Positions 54,652-63,246 of a stretch of DNA of 64,000 nucleotides are shown here, in pieces. The notes beneath the pieces are model-generated. The model saw only the letters and a list, made by a program, of their open reading frames with translations, made no database searches and was not told the DNA's origin. The first letter of the stretch is position 1. Every line of letters begins with the position of its first letter. The DNA is from Rhodocyclales bacterium GT-UBC (GTDB lineage: Bacteria; Pseudomonadota; Gammaproteobacteria; Burkholderiales; Rhodocyclaceae): positions 310,001 through 374,000 of the forward strand of contig QXPY01000002.1 in the NCBI GenBank assembly GCA_003583745.1, given 5' to 3'. Position numbers and translations under genes: made by a program.

Positions 54652-54673
54652 TGATGCTCGCACAGGAGCATCA
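54652..54673 (-). terminator. Weak hairpin between rlmL-like gene and CoA-transferase
   Basis: Eight-base perfect arms (54652-54659 and 54666-54673), then TCATTTTC on the minus strand, in a 103-base spacer after the methyltransferase stop. Confidence 0.35.
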
Positions 54674-54722
54674 ACGAAATGCTGACCGAGATCAAACGCA
54701 AATGCAATCGGGATTGTAGCAA

Positions 54723-55865
54723 TCAGGCCTTGCGGTTACTCCCTGCCACCATCCGGATCTCAAACAAGCGACACTCGAGCGGACCATTGAACAAAGGCGT
54801 CTTGCGACTCGGTTTCAGCCCGACCAGTTTAGGCAAGCGCAGGTCGGCCGTGAAAAAGAAACAATTCCAGCCCGCCCAGTATTTTTTCAACGCCGACCCC
54901 AGTTCCGGGTAGAACGCAGCCAGTTCGTCCTGCTCGCCAATCCGCTCACCGTACGGCGGGTTGGCCAGCATGATGCCGTGGTCGGTGAGAGGCTGGGTTT
55001 CCAGCACATCGGCCCGGTCCACCGTCACCACGTTGCCAAAGCCCGCCTCCTGCAGATTGCGTCGGGTTGCCCGTACCGCCTTGTCGTCAATATCGTAACC
55101 CCGGATATCCAGTGGTTCGGCCGGCTTGCAGCGCGCTTCGGCGGTCTGCCGGATATTCGCCCAGGCCAGCGCATCGAACTTGGCCAGCAACTCGAAAGCG
55201 AAACCGCGATCCAGCCCCGGTGCGCGATCGAGCGCGACCTGTACGGCCTCGAGCAGGAAAGTGCCGCTACCGCACATCGGATCAACCAGCGGCGTGCCCG
55301 GCTGCCAGCCGGTCATCTTCAGGACTCCGGCCGCCAGGTTCTCCTTCAGCGGCGCATCGACGCTGGCCTTGCGGAAACCGCGCTGCCACAGGGGCTGTCC
55401 CGACGTATCGAGGTACAAGGTGCATTCGTTCTCGGTCAGGAAGACATGGACGCTGACATCCGGATGACGGGTCTCGATATTCGGCCGCTCGCCGAGATCC
55501 TCGCGGAAGCGATCACAAACGGCATCCTTGACACGCAGCGTGACGAAATCGAGCGATTTCAACGGACACTTGATCGCCGTCGTCACCACCCGCATCGTCC
55601 GCGACACCGCAAAGTGATTCGGCCACAGTTGACGAACCGCCAGGCGATAGATGTCGTCTTCCTTGGCGTACGGCCCCTTGACGATATGCCAGAGGATGCG
55701 GGTCGCCAGCCGCGACTCGAGATTGGCCCGGTAACAGACGCTCCAGTCGCCGGAGAAAAACACACCGCCATGGGTCGTACGCAGCTCCTCGCCGCCGACC
55801 GAACGCAGCTCCTCAAGGAGGAGTTCTTCCAGCCCACGCGGGCAGATCGCAAAATATTTATTCAT
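54723..55865 (-). CDS. rlmL: 23S rRNA guanine-N2 methyltransferase, short RlmL-type (THUMP plus methyltransferase)
   Basis: 380 residues. An N-terminal ferredoxin-like plus THUMP RNA-binding part (about 1-155) is followed by a Rossmann methyltransferase with PLVDPMCGSGTFLLEA and the catalytic NPPYGER motif. It matches the N-terminal half of E. coli RlmKL (m2G2445); the RlmK half is absent, as in many bacteria. Its ATG overlaps the hemJ stop (TGATG). Confidence 0.88.
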   Translation of the reverse strand: MNKYFAICPRGLEELLLEELRSVGGEELRTTHGGVFFSGDWSVCYRANLESRLATRILWHIVKGPYAKEDDIYRLAVRQLWPNHFAVSRTMRVVTTAIKCPLKSLDFVTLRVKDAVCDRFREDLGERPNIETRHPDVSVHVFLTENECTLYLDTSGQPLWQRGFRKASVDAPLKENLAAGVLKMTGWQPGTPLVDPMCGSGTFLLEAVQVALDRAPGLDRGFAFELLAKFDALAWANIRQTAEARCKPAEPLDIRGYDIDDKAVRATRRNLQEAGFGNVVTVDRADVLETQPLTDHGIMLANPPYGERIGEQDELAAFYPELGSALKKYWAGWNCFFFTADLRLPKLVGLKPSRKTPLFNGPLECRLFEIRMVAGSNRKA

Positions 55866-56281
55866 CAGAATGGCTTCAGGACAACGAGAAAGACCACGGC
55901 AAACAAGACCAGCACGGGCATTTCATTATAGAAACGGAACCAGACGTGGCTGCGCAGATTGCGGCCATTCCGGAAGGCTTTGAGGATCATGCCGCAATGC
56001 CAGTTATAGGCGACCAGCAGGACCACCAGGGTCGTCTTGGCGTGCAGCCAGCCGCCGCTGAAGCCGTAACCGAACCACAACCACAGGCCGAGCAGGATGG
56101 CGAGCACGCCGAGCGGCGTCATGAATTTGAACAACTTGCCGGCCATCAGCAGCAGGCGCTCGCGCTCGGCCGGACTGTCGTCCGGCACCATGGCCAGATT
56201 GACGAAAATGCGCGGCAGATAGAACAAACCGGCAAACCAGGCCACGACCAGCGAAATATGCAGGGCCTTGATGATCAACAT
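55865..56281 (-). CDS. hemJ: HemJ/CopD-type membrane protein (protoporphyrinogen IX oxidase-like)
   Basis: 138 residues, four membrane helices. It opens MLIIKALHISLVVAWFAGLFYLPR and has the conserved LHAKTTLVVLLVAYNWHCG. HemJ oxidises protoporphyrinogen IX in haem synthesis in many proteobacteria. It overlaps the epimerase stop by 7 bases and rlmL by 1 base, so the three genes form one operon. Confidence 0.85.
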   Translation of the reverse strand: MLIIKALHISLVVAWFAGLFYLPRIFVNLAMVPDDSPAERERLLLMAGKLFKFMTPLGVLAILLGLWLWFGYGFSGGWLHAKTTLVVLLVAYNWHCGMILKAFRNGRNLRSHVWFRFYNEMPVLVLFAVVFLVVLKPF

Positions 56282-57159
56282 GCATTTCTCCTTGCGATCG
56301 CCTCTGCTATCCCGACATCGACGGTCGGGTATGCGAGGCGTAGTTTGAGTTCTTCTTTAAGGCGCCGATTGCCGATCCGCCGCGACTCCCGCATGAAGGA
56401 CATCTGCACGGGAGAAAGGCGCTCCGCCGCCTCGGCGCGACTCAGGCGAGGCGGCTTAGGCAAGGCAAAGGCAATGGCGACACGATCAAAATACTCGGCC
56501 ATTTTCAGGTCGGAGTCATCGACCACATTGTAGGCGCGATTGGCCCCGCCGCGCTGCAAAGCGGCAACGCAAGCGGCGGCCAGATCGTCGGCATGGATGT
56601 GGTTGGTAAACACGTCGTCCGCGTCGCTCAGTGCCGGCAGCTGCCGCTGCAAGCGCTCAATTGGTAATCTATCGGCAGCGTAGATACCCGGCGCCCGCAG
56701 GATCGAAACAGCACAGTCGTGCCGCCGCCCCCAATGCCGCAGGCGGGACTCGGCATCGACCCGCCGTCCGGCACGCGAACTTTCCGGCTGCAGACGCCGT
56801 GTCTCATCAATACTGACACCGGCACAATCCCCGTAGACGCCCGTCGTACTAACGTAAATCAGACGGCGTGGTAGACTTTTGCCCTTGCCCAGCGCGGCCA
56901 GCAAATGTCGTGTCCGCGTGTCGAGCGCTCCGGTCGATGGCGGCGGCGCCAGATGCAGAACGAGGTCGGCCAGACCGGCTAGTCGATCCAGGCTGGCCCG
57001 GTCGTCGAGATCGCCAATCACCGGCGTGGCGCCGGCGAGACGCCACTCGGCGGCACGACCGGCATCGCGCAGCAAGGCATAGACGCGATAGCGACGGGCA
57101 AGGCGGGAGAGAATGCGGCGGGCGACGTCCCCGCTGCCGACAATCAGGATTTTTTGCAC
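56275..57159 (-). CDS. NAD-dependent epimerase/dehydratase-like protein (GTG start)
   Basis: 294 residues: N-terminal NAD(P)-binding Rossmann motif (ILIVGSGDVARRI) and the extended-SDR strand YVSTTGVYGD, similar to YeeZ-type proteins. The catalytic YxxxK motif is not evident. The frame is open far upstream, but that part is antisense to the divergent reductase. GTG 57159 is the first start giving a Rossmann fold, although its ribosome site is weak. Substrate unknown. Confidence 0.75.
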   Translation of the reverse strand: MQKILIVGSGDVARRILSRLARRYRVYALLRDAGRAAEWRLAGATPVIGDLDDRASLDRLAGLADLVLHLAPPPSTGALDTRTRHLLAALGKGKSLPRRLIYVSTTGVYGDCAGVSIDETRRLQPESSRAGRRVDAESRLRHWGRRHDCAVSILRAPGIYAADRLPIERLQRQLPALSDADDVFTNHIHADDLAAACVAALQRGGANRAYNVVDDSDLKMAEYFDRVAIAFALPKPPRLSRAEAAERLSPVQMSFMRESRRIGNRRLKEELKLRLAYPTVDVGIAEAIARRNAC

Positions 57160-57192
57160 GGCAGGATTGTAGCCGACGACCAAGGGGAACAG

Positions 57193-58209
57193 ATGAGCCA
57201 CCAGATTACCGTCCAACCAAGCGGCCGCAGTTTCAGCGCCGAATCCGATGAAACCCTGCTCGACGCGGCGCTGCGCCAGGGGCTGACACTGCCCTATGGC
57301 TGCAAGGATGGCGCCTGCGGCGCCTGCAAGGGCAAGGTACTGTCCGGCCAGGTCGACCACGGCAAGTCGCAACCACATGCCCTGACCGATGCCGAGAAGG
57401 CCGAAGGCAAGACCTTGTACTGCTGCGCCAAGGCGGAATCCGATCTGGTGATCGAATGCAAGCAGATGACGCTGGCCAGCGACATCCCGGTCAAGACCCT
57501 GCCCTCGCGAATCGAGAAAATGGAGCGCCTGGCGCCGGACGTCATCGAGATGTTCCTGCGCCTGCCGGCCAATGAACGCCTGCAGTTCTGGGCCGGCCAG
57601 TACATCGACATCCTGCTCAAGGACGGCAAGAAACGCAGTTTCTCGCTGGCCAATGCGCCACACGACGACGAGTTCCTGCAACTGCACATTCGCCACGTTC
57701 CCGGCGGCCTGTTCACCGAACAGGTATTCACCACCATGAAGGCCCGCGACATCCTGCGCTTCAACGGTCCGCATGGCAGCTTCTATCTGCGCGAAGAGTC
57801 GACCAAGCCGGTCATCCTGCTCGCTGGCGGTACCGGCTTTGCGCCGGTCAAGGCGATCGTCGAGCACGCCATTGCGGAAAAATGTACCCGACCGCTCCAC
57901 GTCTACTGGGGGGCCAAGGCGCGTATCGACCTGTACCAGAACGCACTGGCCGAACAATGGGCCAGCCAGTACGCCAACATCAAGTATGTCCCGGTCTTGT
58001 CCGAACCGGCCGCCGGCGACAACTGGGACGGGCGGACCGGCTTCGTGCACCAAGCCGTGGTTGCCGACTTCCCGGATCTCTCCGTGTATCAGGTTTACGC
58101 CTGCGGTTCGCCGCTGATGATCGATGCCGCCCGCGCCGATTTCGTCAAGGCATGCCGCCTGCCGGAAGAGGAATTCTTCGCCGACGCCTTCACCTTCTCG
58201 ACCAACTGA
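57193..58209 (+). CDS. 2Fe-2S/FAD NAD(P)H oxidoreductase (CDP-6-deoxy-glucoseen reductase-like)
   Basis: 338 residues from ATG 57193 (GGGGA upstream). An N-terminal plant-type ferredoxin domain (Cys37, Cys42, Cys45, and Cys77 or 78) is followed by an FAD domain (RSFSLANAP) and an NAD(P) domain (LLAGGTGFAPVKAI). The layout equals AscD and the reductase components of aromatic oxygenases. Annotated AscD-like genes are common in betaproteobacteria without sugar pathways, so the electron acceptor is unknown. Confidence 0.85.
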   Translation: MSHQITVQPSGRSFSAESDETLLDAALRQGLTLPYGCKDGACGACKGKVLSGQVDHGKSQPHALTDAEKAEGKTLYCCAKAESDLVIECKQMTLASDIPVKTLPSRIEKMERLAPDVIEMFLRLPANERLQFWAGQYIDILLKDGKKRSFSLANAPHDDEFLQLHIRHVPGGLFTEQVFTTMKARDILRFNGPHGSFYLREESTKPVILLAGGTGFAPVKAIVEHAIAEKCTRPLHVYWGAKARIDLYQNALAEQWASQYANIKYVPVLSEPAAGDNWDGRTGFVHQAVVADFPDLSVYQVYACGSPLMIDAARADFVKACRLPEEEFFADAFTFSTN

Positions 58210-58220
58210 TCTTCGCTCAA

Positions 58221-58245
58221 GGCTGCGCCCGGGGCGGGCGCAGCC
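58221..58245. terminator. Bidirectional hairpin between reductase and livF
   Basis: Perfect 10-base GC-rich arms (58221-58230 and 58236-58245), 5-base loop, in the 42-base convergent spacer. No T-run. Confidence 0.55.
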
Positions 58246-58251
58246 GGTGCG

Positions 58252-58956
58252 TCACTCGCCGAGATAGGCGGCGCGCACCTTGGGGTCATCGAGCAACTTG
58301 GCCGACTCCCCGTTCAGCGTGATCTGACCGCTTTCCATGACGTAGCCACGCTGGCTGCTTTCCAGCGCCAGTTTGGCATTCTGCTCGATCAGCAGGATGG
58401 TCATGCCTTCCGCCGCAACGGCACGGACGACTTCGAAAATCTTCTGCACCATGATCGGCGCCAGCCCCATCGAGGGTTCGTCGAGCAGCAGCATCTTCGG
58501 GCGACTCATCAAGGCGCGACCGATTGCCAGCATCTGCTGCTCACCGCCCGACAGCGTACCGGCCAACTGCCCGGCGCGCTCCTTGAGGCGCGGAAAATAG
58601 GCATACATCCGCTCCATGTCGAGCGCGATATCGGCCTTGTCGTCACGAACGTAAGCCCCCATCGCCAGGTTCTCGGCCACCGTCAGTCGCGGAAATACCC
58701 CCCGCCCTTCCGGAACCAGTGCAATTCCCTTGCGAATGATGTCGTGCGGCAACAAGCGGGTGATCTTCTCGCCACAAAAATGGACATCGCCGCCAACGGC
58801 ATCGATGACCCGCGAAATCGCCTTCAGGGTACTGGTCTTGCCGGCACCGTTGGCACCGATCAAGGCAACCGTCTCGCCCTGCTTGACGTGAAAAGTAATG
58901 CTGCGTACGGCCTGGATGCCGCCGTAGGCAACGTGGAGTCCGGTAACTTCAAGCAC
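58252..58956 (-). CDS. livF: Branched-chain amino-acid ABC transporter ATPase LivF (GTG start)
   Basis: 234 residues. Walker A GANGAGKTS, signature LSGGEQQMLAIGRAL, Walker B MLLLDEPSMG and the H-loop region with LLIEQNAKLAL are all intact. It pairs with LivG. The GTG start lies inside the last codons of livG (8-base overlap). Confidence 0.95.
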   Translation of the reverse strand: MLEVTGLHVAYGGIQAVRSITFHVKQGETVALIGANGAGKTSTLKAISRVIDAVGGDVHFCGEKITRLLPHDIIRKGIALVPEGRGVFPRLTVAENLAMGAYVRDDKADIALDMERMYAYFPRLKERAGQLAGTLSGGEQQMLAIGRALMSRPKMLLLDEPSMGLAPIMVQKIFEVVRAVAAEGMTILLIEQNAKLALESSQRGYVMESGQITLNGESAKLLDDPKVRAAYLGE

Positions 58957-59710
58957 CTAGGTAAGCCTCAATGACGCGTTGATCTTTCTGTACGACGGCA
59001 GGTACATCCTCGATGACCAATGCCCCGTAGTCCAATACGGCCACCCGATCACACAAGCCCATGACGAGCTTGACGTCATGCTCGATGAGCAGGATGGTTG
59101 TGCCATCGGCACGAATTCCCTCGATCAGGTCTCGCAGTTCTTCGGTTTCCGTGGCATTCATCCCTGCTGCAGGTTCGTCGAGACAGAGCAGCTTGGGTTC
59201 CGTAGCCAATGCGCGGGCGATTTCCAGCCGGCGCTGGTCGCCATACGAAAGGTTTTTCGCCAAATCATCTGCACGATCCTCAATGCGAACATAGTGCAAA
59301 AGATCTGTCGCACGTTGACGGATTGCCGCTTCCTCTGCTCGGGTTGCGGCATTCTGGAACATGGCACCGAGTACGCCGGCCCTGGTCCGGACATGACGGC
59401 CAACCATGACGTTTTCCAGCGCCGTCATGTTGCCGAACAGGCGGATGTTCTGGAAAGTACGAGCGATACCCCGCTCAGCCGCCTGATGTGGTGCATCGGC
59501 GATCAATGGCGCGCCATCGAAAGTGAAGCCGCCACCATCCGGCACGTAGAGGCCGGTCATGCAATTGAAGAAGGTCGTCTTGCCGGCACCGTTCGGCCCG
59601 ATCAGACCATATACCTCGCCCTTGTTGATGCTCAGTGAGACATCGCGCAACGCCTTGACGCCACCGAAATGCTTGGCGACCTGATTGGCCTGGAGAAGGA
59701 CTTCAGCCAT
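58949..59710 (-). CDS. livG: Branched-chain amino-acid ABC transporter ATPase LivG
   Basis: 253 residues from ATG 59710, the second of two consecutive ATGs; the first (59713) is only one base after AGAGG. Walker A GPNGAGKTT, signature LSYGDQRRLEIARAL, Walker B LLCLDEPAAG, and the C-terminal extension IEAYLGA typical of LivG. It overlaps livM and livF. Confidence 0.95.
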   Translation of the reverse strand: MAEVLLQANQVAKHFGGVKALRDVSLSINKGEVYGLIGPNGAGKTTFFNCMTGLYVPDGGGFTFDGAPLIADAPHQAAERGIARTFQNIRLFGNMTALENVMVGRHVRTRAGVLGAMFQNAATRAEEAAIRQRATDLLHYVRIEDRADDLAKNLSYGDQRRLEIARALATEPKLLCLDEPAAGMNATETEELRDLIEGIRADGTTILLIEHDVKLVMGLCDRVAVLDYGALVIEDVPAVVQKDQRVIEAYLGA

Positions 59711-60768
59711 CATGCCTCTCCCGTCAGTTCGCGCTTGCGTTCCGGCGAAGGCCACAGGCCGGCCGGTTTGAAACGCATGACCAGCACCAGCGCCAGTCCG
59801 AAAACCAGCATGCGCAGGCTTTCAGGATCGACCAGCATCTTGCCGAACACCGCCATTTGCAGCGGCCCGACACCATAGCGCAGAACCTCGGGTAATACGC
59901 TGAGCAGCACGGCACCGAGAATCACCCCGGGAATATGTCCCATGCCGCCGAGCACGACCATGGCCAGGATCATCACCGACTCGATCAGCGAAAAGCTCTC
60001 CGGCGAAACGAAACCCTGCATGGCGGCAAAGACGCCGCCGGCCACACCGCCGAAGCTAGCCCCCATCGCAAAGGCGAGCAGCTTGACGTTACGGGTGTTG
60101 ATCCCGACCGCCTTGGCAGCAATCTCATCCTCGCGTATTGCCTGCCAGGCCCGGCCGATACGGGAATTCTGCAAGCGCAGGTTAATGATGATGACCAGAA
60201 TCGACAGCACGACCAACAGGTAGTAATACTTTTGTGGCCCACTCAGCGCGAAGCCGAATATCTGCGTCGTTCCGGAAAATTTGAAATCACCGAAGGCGAC
60301 CGGGTCGATCAAGGTAATGCCCTGCGGTCCATTTGTGATGTTAACCGGCGCATTCAGGTTGTTCATGAAGATACGAACGATCTCGCCAAAGCCGAGCGTA
60401 ACGATCGCGAGATAATCGCCACGTAATTTCAAAGTCGGTGAACCGAGCAATACACCAAAAACGCATGCCAGCAAGGCACCAATCGGCAGAATGACCCAGA
60501 ACGGCAAATGCAAGCCGAAATGCGGGCTAGCCAACAAAGCATAGGCGTACGCACCGACCGCATAGAAAGCGATATAGCCAAGATCGAGCAGACCGGCAAA
60601 GCCGACGACGATATTCAGGCCAAGTGCCAGAAAAACATAAAGGATGGCGAAATTGACGATGCGCACCCAAGCTTGGCCACCCATGGCAGCGACGAAAGGC
60701 AATGCGATCAAGGCAATGGCAATCAGCGAAATGCCAAATGCCGAACGGGGATTGAGCCACTTTTTCAT
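59710..60768 (-). CDS. livM: Branched-chain amino-acid ABC transporter permease LivM
   Basis: 352 residues, nine to ten membrane helices, with the LivM motifs GLNIVVGFAGLLDLGYIAFYAVG, AIREDEIAAKAVGIN and GMGHIPGVILGAVLL. It overlaps livH by 4 bases (ATGA) and livG by 1-4 bases. Confidence 0.95.
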   Translation of the reverse strand: MKKWLNPRSAFGISLIAIALIALPFVAAMGGQAWVRIVNFAILYVFLALGLNIVVGFAGLLDLGYIAFYAVGAYAYALLASPHFGLHLPFWVILPIGALLACVFGVLLGSPTLKLRGDYLAIVTLGFGEIVRIFMNNLNAPVNITNGPQGITLIDPVAFGDFKFSGTTQIFGFALSGPQKYYYLLVVLSILVIIINLRLQNSRIGRAWQAIREDEIAAKAVGINTRNVKLLAFAMGASFGGVAGGVFAAMQGFVSPESFSLIESVMILAMVVLGGMGHIPGVILGAVLLSVLPEVLRYGVGPLQMAVFGKMLVDPESLRMLVFGLALVLVMRFKPAGLWPSPERKRELTGEA

Positions 60769-61688
60769 GCGCGGTCTCCCGTTTTTTCGCCGAACAGGCC
60801 AGAAGGCTTGAACATCAACACAATAATCAACACGATAAATGCAAAAATATCCTGATAGTGGCTACCCAGGAAACCGCCGGTCAGGTCGCCGATATAGCCC
60901 GCCCCCAGCGCTTCGATGATACCCAGCAACACACCGCCGAGCATGGCACCGGCAAGATTGCCGATACCGCCGAGCACGGCCGCGGTGAAGGCTTTCAGGC
61001 CAAGCATGAAGCCCATCTGATAATGGGCGATTTCATAGTAAGTACCGACCATCACCCCAGCCAGGGCACCCAGTGCCGAACCGATGACGAAGGCGGCCGC
61101 GATGACGCGGTTGATATTGACCCCCATCAGGCTGGCCACCGCTGGATTCTGCGAGGTGGCGCGCATCGCCATGCCGAGCTTGGTGCGGTAGACCAGAAGC
61201 AGAAGGCCACCCATGGTCAAAGAGGAGACCAGGACGATGATCAACTGCACGGCGGTGAAATTGGCACCGGCCACTTCGAAATCCATTTTCGGCAGCAGCG
61301 GCGGAAAGGTCATGTAATTACGCCCCCAGATCATCATCGCCAGATTCTGCAGCACGATGGACATGCCGATGGCGGTGATCAGTGGCGTCAGACGTGGCGC
61401 GTTGCGCAAGGGGCGGTAAGCGATGCGCTCCAACCCCCAGCCCAGTGCCATACAGACCAGAACAGATGCACTGAGCCCGGCAAAACCGGCCAGCACGACC
61501 GGCATACCGGCCTTGATCATGGTTCCGGCAACGGTGATGGTGACCAATGTACCGATCATCACCACTTCACCATGAGCGAAATTGATCAGCCCCATGATGC
61601 CGTAAACCATTGTGTAGCCTAGTGCGACCAGGGCATAGATACTGCCCTGGACCAGGCCGTTGATTATTTGTTGAAGAAAAATATCCAT
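60765..61688 (-). CDS. livH: Branched-chain amino-acid ABC transporter permease LivH
   Basis: 307 residues from MDIFLQQIINGLVQGSIYAL; the 12 upstream in-frame codons overlap the spacer hairpin and were dropped. About eight membrane helices, with YTMVYGIMGLINFAHGE and GGIGNLAGAMLGGVLLG. With LivM it forms the membrane channel. Confidence 0.95.
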   Translation of the reverse strand: MDIFLQQIINGLVQGSIYALVALGYTMVYGIMGLINFAHGEVVMIGTLVTITVAGTMIKAGMPVVLAGFAGLSASVLVCMALGWGLERIAYRPLRNAPRLTPLITAIGMSIVLQNLAMMIWGRNYMTFPPLLPKMDFEVAGANFTAVQLIIVLVSSLTMGGLLLLVYRTKLGMAMRATSQNPAVASLMGVNINRVIAAAFVIGSALGALAGVMVGTYYEIAHYQMGFMLGLKAFTAAVLGGIGNLAGAMLGGVLLGIIEALGAGYIGDLTGGFLGSHYQDIFAFIVLIIVLMFKPSGLFGEKTGDRA

Positions 61689-61714
61689 TTTGTGTAATTT
61701 AGCCGCTGCATAAA

Positions 61715-61740
61715 GAAACGGCACCTTACGGTGCCGTTTC
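61715..61740 (-). terminator. Hairpin between livK and livH
   Basis: Perfect 11-base arms (61715-61725 and 61730-61740), 4-base loop, then TTTA on the minus strand. It stands 19 bases after the livK stop and 26 before livH, inside the operon. It probably acts as a partial terminator or 3' stabiliser that gives excess binding protein over permease. Confidence 0.6.
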
Positions 61741-61759
61741 GATGCGCGAATTCAGGTTG

Positions 61760-63121
61760 TTACTTCTTTTCGACGGCTGCCTTGGTGGCCTCCGCTGCGC
61801 TTTTCACTGCTTCTGCACCGGCCTTGACGGCTTCCTTGCCAGCATCAGCTGCTGCGCCTGCGACGGCCTTGGCAGCATCCTTGACTTCGGCTACGGCTTC
61901 CTTGACCTCGGCCTGGGCCGTTGCAACGGCGCCGCCGCCCAAGGTTTCAACATACTCGAGTTTACCGCCCTTGTATTGATAAACGGAAATCGCGCCGCCC
62001 TTCAAGTCGCCGAATTCGTCAAACTCAATCATGGCAGTTACGCCATCATACTTGGTCTGACCGATAGCCGGCAGATATTTGGCGGGATCAACCGAATCGG
62101 CGCGTTTCATCGAATCGGCCATGACCATCACCGCATCGTAAACATACGGTGCGTACAACTGAATTTCGGTACCGAACTTCTTGACAAATTTATCCTTGAA
62201 TTCCGGTCCCTTGGCCAACTTTTCCAAAGGCATGCCCGGCAGCGAGCAGTAATTGCCTTCCGCCGCTTCGCCACCCAGCTTCATGAACTCCGGCGTACAG
62301 ACGCCATCACCACCGAGGAACTTCGCCTTGATACCAAGCTCCTTCATCTGCTTGGCCATCGGGCCGCCCTGTGCGTCCATGCCACCGAAGAAGACAAGTT
62401 CAGCCTTCTTCGACTTGATCTTGGTCAGGATGGCCTTGAAGTCGGTTGCCTTGTCGTTGGTGAACTCGGAAGCCACTACCTTGAGGCCTGCCGCTTCGGC
62501 AGCCTTCTTGAACTCGTCGGCCAAACCTTGACCGTAGGCTGTACGATCGTCGACGACAGCAACGGTCTTGACACCTTGTTTAGCGGCGAATTCACCAAGC
62601 GCCTTGCCTTGCTGGACATCGTTCGCCATGACGCGGAACGCCGTCTTGAAACCCTGTTGCGTATACTTCGGATTGGTCGCCGAACCGGAAATCTGCGGAA
62701 TGCCGGCATCTGCATACAGCTTGGATGCCGGGATCGTGGTCCCGGAATTCAGGTGACCAATCACGCCATTCACTTTGGCATCAACCAGCTTCTGCGCCAC
62801 GATGGATCCTTGCTTCGGATCGGCTTGGTCGTCCTCGGCCAGCAATTCGAACTTGACCTTCGCACCACCGATTTCGAGCCCCTTGGCATTAAGTTCCTCG
62901 ATCGCCAGGGCGGCGCCGTTTTCATTGTCCTTACCCAAGTGGGCTTGCGGACCGGTCATCGGTGCAGCATGGCCGAGCTTGACGACAACTTCGGGCTTGG
63001 CTACCGGGGCGGCAGGCGCGGCAGGCGCAGCAACCGGTTTCGGCTCTTCCTTCTGGCCACAGGCGGCCAGCGCAAAAGCAGCGGCAACGGAGAGGGCAAC
63101 TACGGAAAGCTTGGCTTGCAT
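61760..63121 (-). CDS. livK: LivK-type branched-chain amino-acid binding lipoprotein with C-terminal helical extension
   Basis: 453 residues from ATG 63121 with AGGAG upstream. A lipoprotein signal (lipobox LAAC) and an Ala/Pro linker are followed by a type I periplasmic binding fold (VVVKLGHAAPMTGPQAHLGKDNENG, IPQISGSATNPKYTQQ, RTAYGQGLADEF). Normal LivK proteins end near residue 397. Here about 56 more residues rich in Ala, Val, Lys and Glu (residues 398-453) form a predicted amphipathic helix. It is the first gene of the liv operon. Confidence 0.9.
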   Translation of the reverse strand: MQAKLSVVALSVAAAFALAACGQKEEPKPVAAPAAPAAPVAKPEVVVKLGHAAPMTGPQAHLGKDNENGAALAIEELNAKGLEIGGAKVKFELLAEDDQADPKQGSIVAQKLVDAKVNGVIGHLNSGTTIPASKLYADAGIPQISGSATNPKYTQQGFKTAFRVMANDVQQGKALGEFAAKQGVKTVAVVDDRTAYGQGLADEFKKAAEAAGLKVVASEFTNDKATDFKAILTKIKSKKAELVFFGGMDAQGGPMAKQMKELGIKAKFLGGDGVCTPEFMKLGGEAAEGNYCSLPGMPLEKLAKGPEFKDKFVKKFGTEIQLYAPYVYDAVMVMADSMKRADSVDPAKYLPAIGQTKYDGVTAMIEFDEFGDLKGGAISVYQYKGGKLEYVETLGGGAVATAQAEVKEAVAEVKDAAKAVAGAAADAGKEAVKAGAEAVKSAAEATKAAVEKK

Positions 63122-63167
63122 CGGTCTTTCTCCTGATTTCTGTAAAGGGGGGGTTAAGTATGCACCG

Positions 63168-63196
63168 ATTGTCCGTAGGCGCAGAATTGCTGTCAA
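63168..63196 (-). promoter_or_regulatory. Predicted sigma70 promoter of the liv operon
   Basis: Minus strand: perfect TTGACA (63191-63196), 17-base spacer, GACAAT (63168-63173, four of six). It starts about 40 bases before livK, in the divergent spacer with the FeeM-like gene. Confidence 0.55.
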
Positions 63197-63246
63197 TAAC
63201 AAGTGCTATGATGTTTGTAGATATCCATCATATTGGAGTGCATATC

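Noticed and set aside
57160..58053. N-terminal 298 codons of a long minus-strand frame continuous with the epimerase gene
   Set aside because: This part is antisense to the well-supported 2Fe-2S/FAD reductase, and the Rossmann motif begins only after the GTG at 57159.
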